Part shown: one piece after another, positions 32,983 through 43,485 of the stretch | Layout: each line of letters starts with the position of its first letter | How positions within the stretch are numbered: position 1 is the stretch's first letter | DNA from: Clostridiales bacterium UBA4039 | GTDB taxonomy: Bacteria > Bacillota > Clostridia > Lachnospirales > Vallitaleaceae | Assembly (NCBI GenBank): GCA_002382805.1 | Contig: DGAD01000008.1 | Location: 1 to 64,000, forward strand | Length of the DNA stretch: 64,000 nt | Reading direction: 5' to 3' | Translations under genes and position numbers: made by a program | Notes under the pieces: generated by a model | Told to the model about the DNA's origin: nothing | The model's input: the letters and a program-made list of their open reading frames with translations, nothing else | Databases searched by the model: none

Positions 32983-33345
32983 TTAGTCTTCATCGTGATG
33001 ATTGACTTCATCAATTAATTTGCTCATCTTAACGCCATATTCAATTGAATGGTCAATGACAAAAATCAATTCTGGAGTATTCCTTAAGTTGACTTTTTGT
33101 GCCAACTGACGACGAATAAATCCAGCTGAATTTTTCAAGCCTTCCAAAGTCTCTTGATGTTTTGTTTCATCACCAAGCGTACTAAAATGCACTTTGCAAA
33201 ACTTTAAATCAGGTGTAGTATCCACATGGACAATACTCGTTAGTGTGTCAACCCGCGGGTCTTTTAATCCGTTACGGATAATCGCACTGATTTCATGCTT
33301 AATTTCTTCATTGATTCGTATAATTCGGTTACTGTTTTTTTTCAT
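32983..33345 (-). CDS. rbfA: Ribosome-binding factor A
   Basis: 120 aa KH-fold 30S maturation factor. It has RINEEIKHEISAIIRNGLKDPRV and FIRRQLAQKVNLRNTPELIFVIDHSIEYG. I chose ATG 33345 (AAGGTG eight bases upstream); a GTG 9 bases earlier lies in that site. It follows infB by 27 bp. Confidence 0.95.
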   Translation of the reverse strand: MKKNSNRIIRINEEIKHEISAIIRNGLKDPRVDTLTSIVHVDTTPDLKFCKVHFSTLGDETKHQETLEGLKNSAGFIRRQLAQKVNLRNTPELIFVIDHSIEYGVKMSKLIDEVNHHDED

Positions 33346-33372
33346 AATTATCACCTTCTTAACTTCAAATCG

Positions 33373-35478
33373 TTATCTTGGTATTTCTTCCATGATAAAA
33401 GCTTCGATGACATCACCTGTTTTTATATCATTGTATTTTTCTAGCATGATACCACATTCATAGCCTGTCGCTACTTCTTTTGCATCATCTTTAAAACGTT
33501 TTAATGACGCTAGGGCACCTTCAAATAATACAATTCCATCACGTACAAGACGTACTTGACAGTTTCGTTGGATTTTCCCGTCCGTTACATATGAACCAGC
33601 TATTGTACCGACATTGGATACTTTAAAGGTATCACGAACTTCTGCATGTCCAATAACTTTTTCTTCATAAATCGGGTCAAGCATTCCCTTCATTGCAAGT
33701 TCAATGTCTTCAATTGCATTGTATATAACGCGGTATAGACGAACATCAATTTTTTCACGGTCTGCAGTAATTTTTGCATTGGACTCTGGTCGGACATTAA
33801 ATCCTATTATGATGGCGTTGGATGCACTCGCTAACATTACATCCGATTCATTAATGGCACCTACTCCACCATGGATAATATTTATTATTACTTCCTCGTT
33901 TGAAAGCTTCATTAAACTTTGTTTTACGGCTTCAACAGAACCTTGAACATCCGCTTTTACAATTAATTTAAGTTCTTTCATTTCACCTTCATGAATTTGA
34001 TGGAACAAATCATCTAAAGTTACTTTTTGAGGTGTGTTTTGTATCATTTTTTCACGAACATTTGATTGGAGACGCTCAGATAACTGTCGTGCTTCACGTT
34101 CGTTATTGGTTTGATAGAAAGCTTCTCCTGCAGAAGGAACTTCGCTAAGACCTAGAATCTCAACCGGAGTTGAAGGTCCTGCAGTTCGTACACGCTTACC
34201 TTGATCGTTAATCATCGCTCGTACTCTACCATGTGTTGTACCAGCTAAAATTGAATCACCAATTTTTAAGGTTCCGTTTTGTACCAAGACTGTGGCAACA
34301 GGTCCTCGTCCTTTATCAAGTTGAGCTTCTACAATCGTTCCACGAGCCGCACGTTTTGGATTAGCTTTGAGTTCACCTAATTCTGCAACGAGAAGAATCA
34401 TCTCAAGAAGTTGATCAATTCCAGTATGCTGAATTGCAGATACATGAACACAAATTGTGTCTCCACCCCAATCTTCTGTTACAAGACCATATTCAATAAG
34501 CTCTTGTTTTACTCGATCCGGATTTGCGCCTTCTTTGTCAATTTTATTAATGGCAACAATAATTTGTACACCGGCTGCTTTTGCATGGTTAATCGCTTCA
34601 ACCGTTTGTGGCATAACACCATCATCAGCTGCAACAACTAAAATAGCGATATCCGTAGCCATTGCACCACGTAGACGCATGGCTGTAAAAGCTTCATGTC
34701 CTGGTGTGTCTAAAAATGTAATCTTTTCATTATTTAATTCAACAGAATATGCACCGATATGTTGTGTAATACCACCATGCTCACCTTCGGTAACGCGTGC
34801 TTTTCGGATGGCATCTAGAAGAGAAGTCTTCCCATGGTCAACATGTCCCATAACGACAACAACCGGAGGACGTTTCACTAAATCTTTTTCGTCATCGATA
34901 TCATCTTCAGCGAAAAATTCTTCAATAAAATCCTTCTCTTGTTCTTTTTCAATCAGAACTTCATACTCTAGTCCAATTTCAACGGCTAAATCAAAATTAA
35001 TCTCTTGATTTGCAGTCGCCATAATTCCTTTTAACATAAGATATTTTACAATCTCTGATATGGGGCACTCGATTTTTTCAGCCAATGCTTTTACAGAAAT
35101 TTCTTCGCCGATGTATATAACGTCTTCTTTTTCTTCAACTTCAACTTCTTTACGATGTTTTTTTGATGTCTTTTGTTTTTTGCTTGGCGCTTCATCGGCT
35201 GAGGTATTTTGTTTTACTTCTTTGTCTGTTGTTTTATTTATAGTTTGTGTGTTTTTTGTCGAAAGTTCTTTTTTAGGTTCTATATTTTGACCCACCTTAT
35301 TCGATTCATTTTTTGTTTCTTCTTCATTATAATATTCGATAACAATTTTTTGATCTTCTTCTTTTATCGAACTCATATGATTTTTTACGGGTATATCAAA
35401 GTCTTTTAGCGTGTTGATAAGATCTTTTGAATCAATTCCCAGATCTTTTGCTATCTCGTGTACACGTCTTTTTGACAT
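33373..35478 (-). CDS. infB: Translation initiation factor IF-2
   Basis: 701 aa. IF2 N-domain ([20 protein letters not shown], 1-50), a charged Lys/Glu linker, a second N-type domain, then the GTPase with [22 protein letters not shown] and NKID. Domains II-IV follow (C-terminal [23 protein letters not shown]). I chose ATG 35478 because GGAGGTGAAAGG lies directly upstream; the frame extends 29 codons further into ylxQ without a start site. Confidence 0.97.
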   Translation of the reverse strand: MSKRRVHEIAKDLGIDSKDLINTLKDFDIPVKNHMSSIKEEDQKIVIEYYNEEETKNESNKVGQNIEPKKELSTKNTQTINKTTDKEVKQNTSADEAPSKKQKTSKKHRKEVEVEEKEDVIYIGEEISVKALAEKIECPISEIVKYLMLKGIMATANQEINFDLAVEIGLEYEVLIEKEQEKDFIEEFFAEDDIDDEKDLVKRPPVVVVMGHVDHGKTSLLDAIRKARVTEGEHGGITQHIGAYSVELNNEKITFLDTPGHEAFTAMRLRGAMATDIAILVVAADDGVMPQTVEAINHAKAAGVQIIVAINKIDKEGANPDRVKQELIEYGLVTEDWGGDTICVHVSAIQHTGIDQLLEMILLVAELGELKANPKRAARGTIVEAQLDKGRGPVATVLVQNGTLKIGDSILAGTTHGRVRAMINDQGKRVRTAGPSTPVEILGLSEVPSAGEAFYQTNNEREARQLSERLQSNVREKMIQNTPQKVTLDDLFHQIHEGEMKELKLIVKADVQGSVEAVKQSLMKLSNEEVIINIIHGGVGAINESDVMLASASNAIIIGFNVRPESNAKITADREKIDVRLYRVIYNAIEDIELAMKGMLDPIYEEKVIGHAEVRDTFKVSNVGTIAGSYVTDGKIQRNCQVRLVRDGIVLFEGALASLKRFKDDAKEVATGYECGIMLEKYNDIKTGDVIEAFIMEEIPR

Positions 35479-35482
35479 CCTT

Positions 35483-35785
35483 TCACCTCCATGTTTTTTC
35501 AATGCTCGTTGCAAATTGTTCATCTGTAACACAAATCGTCGCACGAAACTGCTTTCCGATTGCATGACCTAAATCCTCTTTATCAAATGCTATGATATAG
35601 GGAATTTGTCTATAGTTACACATATTCACAAATTTCTTTTTTGTATTATCTGATGCATTATCGGCAATAACAACCAGGTGAGCATGACCTGCTTTTATTG
35701 CTGTCTCAACAGAAAATTCTCCAGAAGAGATCTTTCCTGCTTTTTGACATAATCCAATCATATTTAAGGTCTTATTCAAGTTCAT
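35483..35785 (-). CDS. ylxQ: L7Ae-family K-turn RNA-binding protein YlxQ
   Basis: 100 aa, L7Ae/L30e/S12e fold: [37 protein letters not shown], and [16 protein letters not shown]. It binds kink-turn RNA; its exact target in Bacillota is not settled. Its start overlaps the ylxR end by 14 bp; GGAGG lies upstream of the ATG. Confidence 0.93.
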   Translation of the reverse strand: MNLNKTLNMIGLCQKAGKISSGEFSVETAIKAGHAHLVVIADNASDNTKKKFVNMCNYRQIPYIIAFDKEDLGHAIGKQFRATICVTDEQFATSIEKTWR

Positions 35786-36038
35786 CTAGCGCCTCCTTTA
35801 GATTTTCACCAATTTTTTGAGGGATTTTACACTTAAATGAACGTTCCAGCCCTTTGTTTTTCAAAGATTTTTCTAAACATTCTTTTGACTTACAGATATA
35901 TGCGCCTCGACCATTCGCTTTGCCGGAAACATCGATTAAAAAATCGCCCTCGGACGTTCGAACGACACGTAGCATCTCGCGCTTATCTTTTAACTCTTGA
36001 CATCCTGTACATTTACGTAATGGCTTCTTCTTGGTCAT
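35772..36038 (-). CDS. rnpM: YlxR/RnpM RNase P modulator
   Basis: 88 aa. It has RKCTGCQELKDKREMLRVVR, GRGAYICKSKECLEKSLKNKGLERSF. The YlxR family binds RNA; in Bacillus it has been linked to RNase P modulation. It lies between nusA and ylxQ, the usual place. GAGGAG precedes the ATG. Confidence 0.93.
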   Translation of the reverse strand: MTKKKPLRKCTGCQELKDKREMLRVVRTSEGDFLIDVSGKANGRGAYICKSKECLEKSLKNKGLERSFKCKIPQKIGENLKEALDELE

Positions 36039-36040
36039 AA

Positions 36041-37195
36041 CTACTCCTCAAATAATGATTCATCAAATGGATTGATTTCTACTTCAACGTCTTGTCTGCT
36101 ATTCGCACTCAAAAATAATATTTCCGGATTATCTAAATCTTCTTCTGTGATAAATCCGATTTCTTTTGCCTGCGTTTCACTTTTTATATCAATACGATAT
36201 CCGGTCAACTTTGCAGCCAGACGAGCATTTTGACCTTCCTTACCGATGGCAAGGGATAATTGATAATCCGGGACGATGACTTTCGCGCTTTTTTCCGCCT
36301 TATTAACCGCAACTTGAACGACTTTAGAAGGACTAAGGGATGCGGCGATAAATTCAGCCATATTATCATTCCAAGGAATAATATCAATTTTTTCACCATT
36401 TAATTCATCAACAATTATACTGACTCTTGAACCATTATGTCCAACACATGAACCGACAGGATCGACTTCATCCTTTGTAGAATACACTGCAATTTTTGTT
36501 CGTGAACCTGCTTCTCTAGATATTGACTTGATTTCAACAGTTCCATCATGAACTTCCGGAACTTCGCTTTCAAAAAGGCGTTTGACTAAATCCGGATGAG
36601 TTCTTGATACATATATTTTAGGTCCTTTTGTCCCTGACTTTACTTCAATTACATAGACTTTAATTCGTTCATTAATTGAATAAGTCTCACCTGGAACTTG
36701 CTCTTTGTCAGCAAGGATTGCATCAATTTTCCCAAGATTTACGATAACACTGTCTTTGACGCTTCGTTGGATAATTCCAGTTACCACTTCTTTTTCTTTT
36801 TCTTGATAAGAATTTAATAACAAATCACGTTCAGCTTCACGAATTTTTTGCACGACAACTTGTTTTGCCTTTTGTGCCGCAATTCTTCCAAAATCCTTAG
36901 GTGTTACCTCAATTTGGACATGATCTTCGACATCAAGGTTTGCATCAATTTCTCTTGCCTCGGCTAAAGAAATTTGCAGTTCTTTATGTTCTACATTTTC
37001 GACGACTTCTTTTTCAGCAAGAACAATAACATTGCCCTTTTCTTTGTCAATAGTCACTTCAATATTCTGGGACGTTCCAAAATGATTCTTACAAGCTGTT
37101 AGCAAAGAGTTTTCAATAGCTTCCAGCAAAACCTCTTTGCTAATATTTTTTTCTTTTTCAATTTGTTCCAATGCTTGAATGAATTCAGCATTCAT
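36041..37195 (-). CDS. nusA: Transcription termination/antitermination factor NusA
   Basis: 384 aa. N-terminal RNA polymerase-binding domain (1-125), S1 domain (about 130-200: GIIQRSVKDSVIVNLGKIDAIL), KH1 (GSCVGHNGSRVSIIVDELNGEKIDI) and KH2 (AIGKEGQNARLAAKLTGYRIDI). The acidic C-terminal repeats of E. coli NusA are absent, as usual in Bacillota. The leader terminator-like hairpin upstream of rimP may be its autoregulatory target. Confidence 0.97.
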   Translation of the reverse strand: MNAEFIQALEQIEKEKNISKEVLLEAIENSLLTACKNHFGTSQNIEVTIDKEKGNVIVLAEKEVVENVEHKELQISLAEAREIDANLDVEDHVQIEVTPKDFGRIAAQKAKQVVVQKIREAERDLLLNSYQEKEKEVVTGIIQRSVKDSVIVNLGKIDAILADKEQVPGETYSINERIKVYVIEVKSGTKGPKIYVSRTHPDLVKRLFESEVPEVHDGTVEIKSISREAGSRTKIAVYSTKDEVDPVGSCVGHNGSRVSIIVDELNGEKIDIIPWNDNMAEFIAASLSPSKVVQVAVNKAEKSAKVIVPDYQLSLAIGKEGQNARLAAKLTGYRIDIKSETQAKEIGFITEEDLDNPEILFLSANSRQDVEVEINPFDESLFEE

Positions 37196-37219
37196 TGTTT
37201 TATCCTCCTTAAACCTACC

Positions 37220-37684
37220 TTAAAAGATGATTGCTAGGCGTATGATTGCAATATCTTTTCTTGGGAAAGCTTGTGCATTTCCTTCGATATCAATCGTTAC
37301 TGTTTCGTCATCATAAGCTATGAGTTCACCTGAAAATTCTTTGTTCTTGTCGATCGCTTTATAAAGTTTGAGCTCTACCATATCTCCTAAATGCCTTTCA
37401 AAATCTTTGTCCTTTTTTAAAGGGCGATCTAGGCCTGGAGAACTCACCTCCAAAATATAAGGGTCTTTGATAGGATCTTTTACATCCAGCTTCTTTTCTA
37501 ATGCTCGGCTAACGAGCTCACAGTCATTCACTGTGATACCTTCAGGTTTGTCAAGGTATACTCTCAAATACCATTGATTAGCTTCTTTGATATACTCAAC
37601 ATCTACACATTCGAATCCGTTTTCTTCTAGAATAGGCTCAAGAAGTTTATACGTTAACTTTTCGATTGAATCCTTCGATGCCAT
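37220..37684 (-). CDS. rimP: Ribosome maturation factor RimP
   Basis: 154 aa. The N-terminal domain has LLEPILEENGFECVDVEYI; central SSPGLDRPLKKDKDFERHLG is diagnostic; the C-terminal SH3-like part has VELKLYKAIDKNKEFSGEL. It helps 30S assembly. I chose ATG 37684 (AAAGGA upstream). The longer frame would be translated through the leader palindrome and is rejected. It is first in the nusA-infB operon. Confidence 0.94.
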   Translation of the reverse strand: MASKDSIEKLTYKLLEPILEENGFECVDVEYIKEANQWYLRVYLDKPEGITVNDCELVSRALEKKLDVKDPIKDPYILEVSSPGLDRPLKKDKDFERHLGDMVELKLYKAIDKNKEFSGELIAYDDETVTIDIEGNAQAFPRKDIAIIRLAIIF

Positions 37685-37710
37685 AGCAACACATCCTTTC
37701 CTTCTGCAAA

Positions 37711-37735
37711 TAAAAGAGTGGACATATGTCCACTC
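37711..37735 (-). promoter_or_regulatory. Terminator-like hairpin in the rimP-nusA leader (candidate attenuator)
   Basis: A perfect 20-bp palindrome (37716-37735; each arm GAGTGGACAT) is followed on the minus strand by TTTTATTT. It lies about 20-40 nt after the predicted transcription start (about 37756) and before the rimP ribosome binding site, so it would act inside the leader. It could also end transcripts coming from gpsA. Confidence 0.7.
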
Positions 37736-37762
37736 CTTTCGCATTAATCACTTATCTGCTAC

Positions 37763-37791
37763 ATTATATCATAATTCATATGATATTACAA
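37763..37791 (-). promoter_or_regulatory. Promoter of the rimP-nusA-infB operon
   Basis: The minus strand reads TTGTAA (37791-37786), 17 bp spacer, TATAAT (37768-37763), with TGA before the -10 (extended). The -35 overlaps the gpsA stop codon. Confidence 0.7.
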
Positions 37792-38778
37792 GTTTTCAAA
37801 TTTCTTTTCGCGGTTCATTAGCTCAGAGACCGCAATCTTAGGATTGCTTTGCTCAAACAAGACTTCATTCACCTTTTCAATAATCGGCATATCCACATCG
37901 TATTTTTTGGCTAATCCTAATGCTGCTTTTGCTGAATACACCCCTTCTACAACCATCTTTACTTCTTCAAGTGCTTCATCAAGGGTTTTGCCTTGACCAA
38001 TAAGAATTCCCGCCCGTCGATTTCGACTGTGCATGGAGGTGCAGGTAACAATCAAATCTCCGATCCCCGACAGACCATTAAAGGTCATTGGATCGGCGCC
38101 CATTTTTTCACCTAAGCGACTGATTTCAGAAATACCACGAGTCATGAGTGCTGCTTTTGTATTATCACCATAGCCCAAACCATCTGAAATACCTGCCGCT
38201 AGCGCAATGACATTTTTCAATGCGCCGCCAAGCTCTATTCCTAGTAAGTCAGAACTTCCATAAACACGAAAATTCTCATTCATGAAGGTATCTTGAACTT
38301 TTTTTACCACCGCATCGCTTTTTGATCCAACGACAACAGAGGTCGGAATCCCACGCGCAACCTCTTCTGCATGAGACGGTCCAGATAAAACAGCAACTTC
38401 AGTATGAGGAATTTCATCTAAAATAACGTCTTCTAATGTTTTGAAACTTATATCTTCAATACCTTTAGCAACGTTGACAATAGTTTGATCTGATGTTACA
38501 AATGGACACATTGCTTTTGCGGTCACACGTACAAAACTTGAGGGAACAGCCATCACCAAAATCTCTTGTCCTTTGATGGCTTCTTCTAGATTCGATGTAT
38601 AACGTAGTGTCTCTGGCAAAACAATTCCTGGAAGTTTTGCTGTATTTTCGTTATTTTTTTGTATTGCTTGAACTTCTTCTTCAAATTTTGACCAAACGGT
38701 CACTGTATGTTGATTATCATCAAGCACCTTTGCTAAGGCACATCCCCAGCCTCCGGCACCGATTATACTTACGTTCAT
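37786..38778 (-). CDS. gpsA: Glycerol-3-phosphate dehydrogenase [NAD(P)+]
   Basis: 330 aa. Dinucleotide site SIIGAGGWGCALAKVL at the N-terminus; catalytic Lys region GGALKNVIALAAGISDGLGYGDNTKAAL. It reduces dihydroxyacetone phosphate to glycerol-3-phosphate, the precursor that PlsY next door acylates. GAGGTG precedes the ATG. It starts 12 bp after the plsY stop. Confidence 0.96.
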   Translation of the reverse strand: MNVSIIGAGGWGCALAKVLDDNQHTVTVWSKFEEEVQAIQKNNENTAKLPGIVLPETLRYTSNLEEAIKGQEILVMAVPSSFVRVTAKAMCPFVTSDQTIVNVAKGIEDISFKTLEDVILDEIPHTEVAVLSGPSHAEEVARGIPTSVVVGSKSDAVVKKVQDTFMNENFRVYGSSDLLGIELGGALKNVIALAAGISDGLGYGDNTKAALMTRGISEISRLGEKMGADPMTFNGLSGIGDLIVTCTSMHSRNRRAGILIGQGKTLDEALEEVKMVVEGVYSAKAALGLAKKYDVDMPIIEKVNEVLFEQSNPKIAVSELMNREKKFENL

Positions 38779-38790
38779 ATTCTCACCTCA

Positions 38791-39396
38791 TTATTCTTTA
38801 CTTTTACTTCGTCCAATTTTATTTTCATTCCCATTAACTAAGCGTTTGATGTTGGCGCGATGCTGATAAATCGCTAGAAGCATGAGGGTCAAACTTACGC
38901 CGAGAACTTCTATATTCATTCCTTTAAACAAATAGAATAATACGGGCATCAGAATGGCCATCAACAAAGAACCTACAGATACATATCTTGTAATAAAGAT
39001 AACTAAAGCCATCAACAACATCATGATCAGTCCGGCGCGATAATCAACAGCATAGATAAGCCCAAGGGTTGAAGCAATACCTTTACCCCCTTTGAATTTC
39101 AAAAACACCGGCCAATTATGACCAAGGATAACCCCTAAACCAGCATAAATAGCTATGGACATATCTCCGTTTGCCCATCGATAAATAATATAGTAAGCTA
39201 CAATCGCTTTTAATAAATCACCGATAAAGGTTAATCCACCAAGTTTCCACCCCATAACGCGAATGGCATTTGTCGTACCTGAATTTTTACTTCCATACTC
39301 TCGAATATCAATATGTTCTTTAAAGCGACCAATTAAATAAGCAAAATTAATACAACCGATAAAATATCCAAGGATTACGGCAACTATTCGCAGCAT
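38791..39396 (-). CDS. plsY: Acyl-phosphate:glycerol-3-phosphate acyltransferase PlsY
   Basis: 201 aa, about five membrane segments. Conserved motifs are GSKNSGTTNAIRVMG, GHNWPVFLKFKGGKGIAST (phosphate-binding) and the N-terminal GYFIGCINFAYLIGR. It makes lysophosphatidic acid at the membrane. I chose ATG 39396 (AAAGGAG upstream). It starts 1 bp after the der stop. Confidence 0.95.
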   Translation of the reverse strand: MLRIVAVILGYFIGCINFAYLIGRFKEHIDIREYGSKNSGTTNAIRVMGWKLGGLTFIGDLLKAIVAYYIIYRWANGDMSIAIYAGLGVILGHNWPVFLKFKGGKGIASTLGLIYAVDYRAGLIMMLLMALVIFITRYVSVGSLLMAILMPVLFYLFKGMNIEVLGVSLTLMLLAIYQHRANIKRLVNGNENKIGRSKSKE

Positions 39397-39397
39397 A

Positions 39398-40726
39398 TTA
39401 CTTCTCCTTTCGTTCCCTTGCAATTAATCGAATTGGAGTTCCTTTAAAGCCAAAAGCTTCACGAATTTGGTTTTCAATATAGCGTGTATATGAAAAATGC
39501 ATTAATTCCTTGTCATTGATAAACAGAATAAATGTTGGCGGTTTAATGGACACTTGTGTCATATAGTATATTTTAAGGCGCTTTCCTTTGTCAGAAGGTG
39601 GTTGATTCATTGCCATGGCATCATAAAGAATCTCATTCATAACCCCGGTTTGAACACGCATGGATTGATTTTGAATGACCATATCAATTGTCTCAAAGAG
39701 TTTATTAATACGAAGACCTGTCACTGCTGATATAAAAACAATCGGGGCATAGGTCATATACGCAAGGGTTGTTTGAATGGAATCTAAGAAACGATACATT
39801 GTCTTGTCATCTTTTTCAAGTGCATCCCATTTGTTTACAACAATAACGGCTCCTTTGCCTCGATCATGGGCAATTCCAGCTATTTTTGCATCTTGTTCTG
39901 TAATGCCTTCTGTTGCATCAATCATAATAAGTACTAAATCCGACTTTTCTACGCTAGCTACAGTTCGAACAATTGAATAGCGTTCCAAATCTTCTTTGAT
40001 CTTATTTTTTCGACGAAGTCCCGCTGTATCAATAAGGCGATACTGTTTTTCATCGTAGGTAATCAAAGTATCTATGGCATCCCGTGTTGTTCCTGCGATA
40101 TCACTGACAATCAATCGATTTTCGCCTAAGATTTTATTAATTAACGAAGATTTTCCCACATTGGGTTTTCCCACAATAGCGATGCTTGGGATCTCATCTT
40201 CTTCATCATCTTGCGCATTAGCATCAAGTATAAAGTGTTCTACAACTGCATCCAACATATCTCCAAGTCCTTGTGCATTGGATGCGGCAACCGGATGCGG
40301 TTCGCCTAAACCAAGATTATAAAACTCAAAAACATCATATTGATATTTTTTAAAGGAGTCTACTTTGTTGACACATAAAACAATAGGTTTGTTTGAGCGT
40401 CTAAGCATGTCAGCGACTTTTGCATCTGAATCAGTAAGTCCTGTCTGAACATCCACCATAAAGATAATTACATCGGCAGTTTCAATGGCAATCTCAGCTT
40501 GGATACGCATATGACTCAAAATCAAATCTTGACTATCAGGTTCTATTCCTCCGGTATCAATTAATGTAAAATCATAGTTTAACCATGATACATCCGCATA
40601 TATACGGTCACGTGTTACACCTGGTGTATCTTTTACTATGGAAATATTCTCTCCTGCCAATCGGTTAAATAGCGTTGATTTCCCAACGTTTGGTCTACCA
40701 ACCACGGCGACTATCGGTTTACTCAT
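39398..40726 (-). CDS. der: Ribosome-assembly GTPase Der (EngA)
   Basis: 442 aa. It has two tandem GTPase domains (GRPNVGKST near 9-17 and GKPNVGKSS near 185-193, each with DTxG and NKxD) and a C-terminal KH-like domain. It acts in 50S assembly. I chose ATG 40726 (AAGGAG upstream), overlapping the DUF512 gene by 8 bp. Confidence 0.97.
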   Translation of the reverse strand: MSKPIVAVVGRPNVGKSTLFNRLAGENISIVKDTPGVTRDRIYADVSWLNYDFTLIDTGGIEPDSQDLILSHMRIQAEIAIETADVIIFMVDVQTGLTDSDAKVADMLRRSNKPIVLCVNKVDSFKKYQYDVFEFYNLGLGEPHPVAASNAQGLGDMLDAVVEHFILDANAQDDEEDEIPSIAIVGKPNVGKSSLINKILGENRLIVSDIAGTTRDAIDTLITYDEKQYRLIDTAGLRRKNKIKEDLERYSIVRTVASVEKSDLVLIMIDATEGITEQDAKIAGIAHDRGKGAVIVVNKWDALEKDDKTMYRFLDSIQTTLAYMTYAPIVFISAVTGLRINKLFETIDMVIQNQSMRVQTGVMNEILYDAMAMNQPPSDKGKRLKIYYMTQVSIKPPTFILFINDKELMHFSYTRYIENQIREAFGFKGTPIRLIARERKEK

Positions 40727-42059
40727 ATTCAATCTCCTTACCCGTCATTGCATTAAATAATGTAGCACCATCAATACGTATGGGAACAACTTTTGTATTT
40801 AATGCTTCACTTAATTCTTCTAAAGTAATATCATCTAAAAAAATCTCTTCATCTGATTTTAACATATTATCAGGGATATATACACATTCACCTAAATCAA
40901 ATGTAGCGCATTGTTTAATGATATCTTGTCCTGTTACAAGTCCAGACACCGTAATTCTAGGTCCAAAAAAATTGTTTTCAATGCCAAAAACTTGTGTTTG
41001 AGTTGTAATCGCCTCTATATCTCGAACCTGCATATTAAATTGTTCCATAACTGGCTGAAACAATTTTCCTGAGATCATACTGATTTTTTTATAACGATTG
41101 TTTTTTTCTGCATCAAAGCTATAGCCGTTGATTGCTTCTTGAAATTCATTTTTTAATAGACGTGTCATTCCTACGCCATTTTCATATTGCAGATATCCAT
41201 CATACGTCTTTTCACTTGGAACATCTTGACCTGCCAAAAAATAAAACTCATCGGCAGCATGAATAAAATGTGAACCACTTTGTTCATAAAATTGACGTTG
41301 ATACTTTTCAACCAGCTCAACCACTTGCTTGGCATCTTCAGACGTAAATGGCTCTAACTTTTCCAGATGGCCTCTATATTTGGACAAACCAACGGGGACA
41401 ATGGATACACTCTGAAGATGTGGTGCATATTGATACATTTCACGGATGGAATAATCCAATTCCTCTTGATCATTGATTCCTTTGCACAGAACGATTTGAC
41501 CATTCATGGTGATTCCGGCTGCATATAGCTGGTCCATATAATCAATAAGCTTGTCTGCAAACCGATTATGCAACATGGCTTTACGCAGCTCCATATTCAT
41601 TGTATGAATCGAAATATTAATCGGAGAGAGTTTATATTCAATAATGCGTCGAAAATCTTTGTCTTTCATATTTGTCATGGTAATATAGTTACCTTGTAAA
41701 AACGACAGACGTGCATCATCATCTTTAAAATACATTGTCTCCCGCATACCCGGAGGCAATTGATCAATAAAACAAAAAACACATTTATTGTGACAGGATT
41801 TATAGTCATCCATCAGACCAGACTCAAATTCAATACCTAATGTATCATAGGCTTCTTTTTCGATAAATAATTCCCATTCTTCGTTTGTTGAGGATCGATA
41901 CACAATAAGTTCTATTTCTTCATCGTTTTCAATATAACGATAATCAAGAACATCCTCTATTTCTTGACCATTGATTGAAATCAATTCATCACCTGGCATA
42001 AGTTCTAATTCCTCAGCAATGCTGTCTTTTTCAATGGATTTGATAATATGTTTGCTCAT
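40719..42059 (-). CDS. DUF512 radical SAM protein with N-terminal PDZ-like domain
   Basis: 446 aa. Residues 1-70 look like a PDZ domain ([20 protein letters not shown]). A CxxxCxxC cluster site follows (Cys89, Cys93, Cys96), then the DUF512 domain. The family sits next to der and plsY in many Clostridia and its reaction is not known to me. The spacing of the cysteines fits a radical SAM 4Fe-4S cluster. It starts 10 bp after the pgeF stop. Confidence 0.85.
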   Translation of the reverse strand: MSKHIIKSIEKDSIAEELELMPGDELISINGQEIEDVLDYRYIENDEEIELIVYRSSTNEEWELFIEKEAYDTLGIEFESGLMDDYKSCHNKCVFCFIDQLPPGMRETMYFKDDDARLSFLQGNYITMTNMKDKDFRRIIEYKLSPINISIHTMNMELRKAMLHNRFADKLIDYMDQLYAAGITMNGQIVLCKGINDQEELDYSIREMYQYAPHLQSVSIVPVGLSKYRGHLEKLEPFTSEDAKQVVELVEKYQRQFYEQSGSHFIHAADEFYFLAGQDVPSEKTYDGYLQYENGVGMTRLLKNEFQEAINGYSFDAEKNNRYKKISMISGKLFQPVMEQFNMQVRDIEAITTQTQVFGIENNFFGPRITVSGLVTGQDIIKQCATFDLGECVYIPDNMLKSDEEIFLDDITLEELSEALNTKVVPIRIDGATLFNAMTGKEIEYE

Positions 42060-42069
42060 AGTACACCTC

Positions 42070-42867
42070 TTATCTTAGAGCGAATATTGCAACGTGACTT
42101 CCTCTTGATGCACCCATGCGTCGATGTGAGAAAAATAATTCATCATGGCAAGATGTACATAATGAACTCACTTCAATATTTGACGCCTTAACACCTGCTT
42201 CTTTAAACATCAATTGATTGGCTAATTTTAAATTCAGCATATATTTTTCCGAGTTCTTAGGTGTGGGAGACATAATCTTTGCTATTATATCATCATTAAA
42301 GGATAAATCAAACTCTTTTTTTACATCTTTGGATACTTCATAACAACATTGACCAATGGCAGGACCAATACCTATTAGCACTTCTTCTGGATTTGTCCCA
42401 TAATGTTGTCGCATTTGATCCAAGGTTTTTAATCCAATCTTTTTTACGGTACCTCGCCATCCACTATGGCTTAGAGCGATGGCCTGATGTATCGGATCAT
42501 AAAAAAATAAAGGAACACAGTCTGCATAAAATGTCGTAAGCCCAACCCCCGGCTTATCTGTTATCAGTCCATCGACGCCCTTTATCTGACTTTTTTTGGT
42601 GATTCCCATACCTAAATGACGTTCATCGACAGCCATAACTACATCTGAATGTATTTGATCAGATAAAACCAGTTGTTGTGTAGATAATCCTAGTGCTTTT
42701 GTGACACGACGGTAGTTTTCGATGACATTTTCTTCTGCATCACCTCGGTTAAACCCCATATTAAGGGAAGCAAAAGCTCCTTGACTTGCCCCCTCTAGTC
42801 GCGTTGTATATCCATGGGTTATATGTTTATGTTGTTTAAAAAGTTCAAATTCAATCAAGTTATTCAT
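42070..42867 (-). CDS. pgeF: PgeF/YfiH laccase-domain purine nucleoside-processing enzyme
   Basis: 265 aa. The conserved metal-binding residues of the family are visible: LSDQIHSDVV, TFYADCVPLFFYD and ALSHSGWRGTVKKI, with GPAIGQCCYEV later. Members cleave or edit purine nucleosides; in E. coli the homologue removes errors in peptidoglycan precursor synthesis. I chose ATG 42867, which overlaps the yraN stop by 8 bp. AAAGGAG lies 12 bases upstream, rather far. The longer frame is rejected because it overlaps yraN extensively. Confidence 0.88.
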   Translation of the reverse strand: MNNLIEFELFKQHKHITHGYTTRLEGASQGAFASLNMGFNRGDAEENVIENYRRVTKALGLSTQQLVLSDQIHSDVVMAVDERHLGMGITKKSQIKGVDGLITDKPGVGLTTFYADCVPLFFYDPIHQAIALSHSGWRGTVKKIGLKTLDQMRQHYGTNPEEVLIGIGPAIGQCCYEVSKDVKKEFDLSFNDDIIAKIMSPTPKNSEKYMLNLKLANQLMFKEAGVKASNIEVSSLCTSCHDELFFSHRRMGASRGSHVAIFALR

Positions 42868-43210
42868 GATAATCAAATGCTCCTTTATGGTATTCCAATG
42901 TATCGCTAATCCAACAGGCAACGTCAAATCGAACAGGACAATCAAACCTTTGTGTGTTTTTAATATACCAAATGGCCGTTTGAATGATTTTACGTTGCTT
43001 ACGATAATCAACCGCTTGAGAAGGGTGTCCATAATTTAGTGATGTTCGATATTTAACTTCAATAAAAACAAGATAGTTTTTATCTTGTGCAATAATATCG
43101 ACTTCTCCACATTTACAGCGATAATTCATTTCAAGAATCTTCATGGAATGTTTTTTAATATAGTCGCTTGTTTTCTCTTCATAGATTGTCCCTAATTCAC
43201 GTTTGTTCAT
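42860..43210 (-). CDS. YraN/UPF0102 family endonuclease-like protein
   Basis: 116 aa. The PD-(D/E)xK nuclease core is visible: EMNYRCKCGEVDIIAQDKNYLVFIEVKYR (E..VD...EVK), with KQRKIIQTAIWYI and RFDVACW. Its biological role is unclear; the gene commonly follows rnhB, as here with two genes between. It starts 1 bp after the FlhB-like stop. Confidence 0.9.
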   Translation of the reverse strand: MNKRELGTIYEEKTSDYIKKHSMKILEMNYRCKCGEVDIIAQDKNYLVFIEVKYRTSLNYGHPSQAVDYRKQRKIIQTAIWYIKNTQRFDCPVRFDVACWISDTLEYHKGAFDYHE

Positions 43211-43211
43211 T

Positions 43212-43481
43212 TTACACCATCTTATCTTTCAGTTTGTCTAAATCCGAAACAAAAATCATGATCTGTGCAACAATCTGATATAGTTCTTCCGGTATTTGGT
43301 CACCAAGGTCTAACCGACTTAATTCCTCAGCAAGTTCGGGGTCTTTATAAATAGGCACATCCGATTCAATCGCTTTTTCCAAAATGTTTTGCGCAACAAT
43401 CCCCTTGCCGCTAGCAAGTATATTCGGTGCTTGATCGCCTGGAGTGTATCCAATGGCTGTTGCTTTTTTTCGTTGTTTCAT
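43212..43481 (-). CDS. FlhB C-terminal-domain homologue (YlqH-like)
   Basis: 89 aa matching only the cytoplasmic C-terminal domain of FlhB (ATAIGYTPGDQAPNILASGKG, IYKDPELAEELSRLDLGDQIPEELYQIVAQIM). The NPTH autocleavage motif of FlhB is missing. Such stand-alone FlhB-C proteins occur in flagellated Bacillota and may adjust export-substrate switching. AAGGGCG is a weak ribosome binding site. It follows the FliK-like gene by 4 bp. Confidence 0.85.
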   Translation of the reverse strand: MKQRKKATAIGYTPGDQAPNILASGKGIVAQNILEKAIESDVPIYKDPELAEELSRLDLGDQIPEELYQIVAQIMIFVSDLDKLKDKMV

Positions 43482-43485
43482 TTTA

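Noticed and set aside
34457..35008. A 183-codon open frame antisense to infB
   Set aside because: Overlaps the GTPase domain of IF-2 on the other strand; no start signal.
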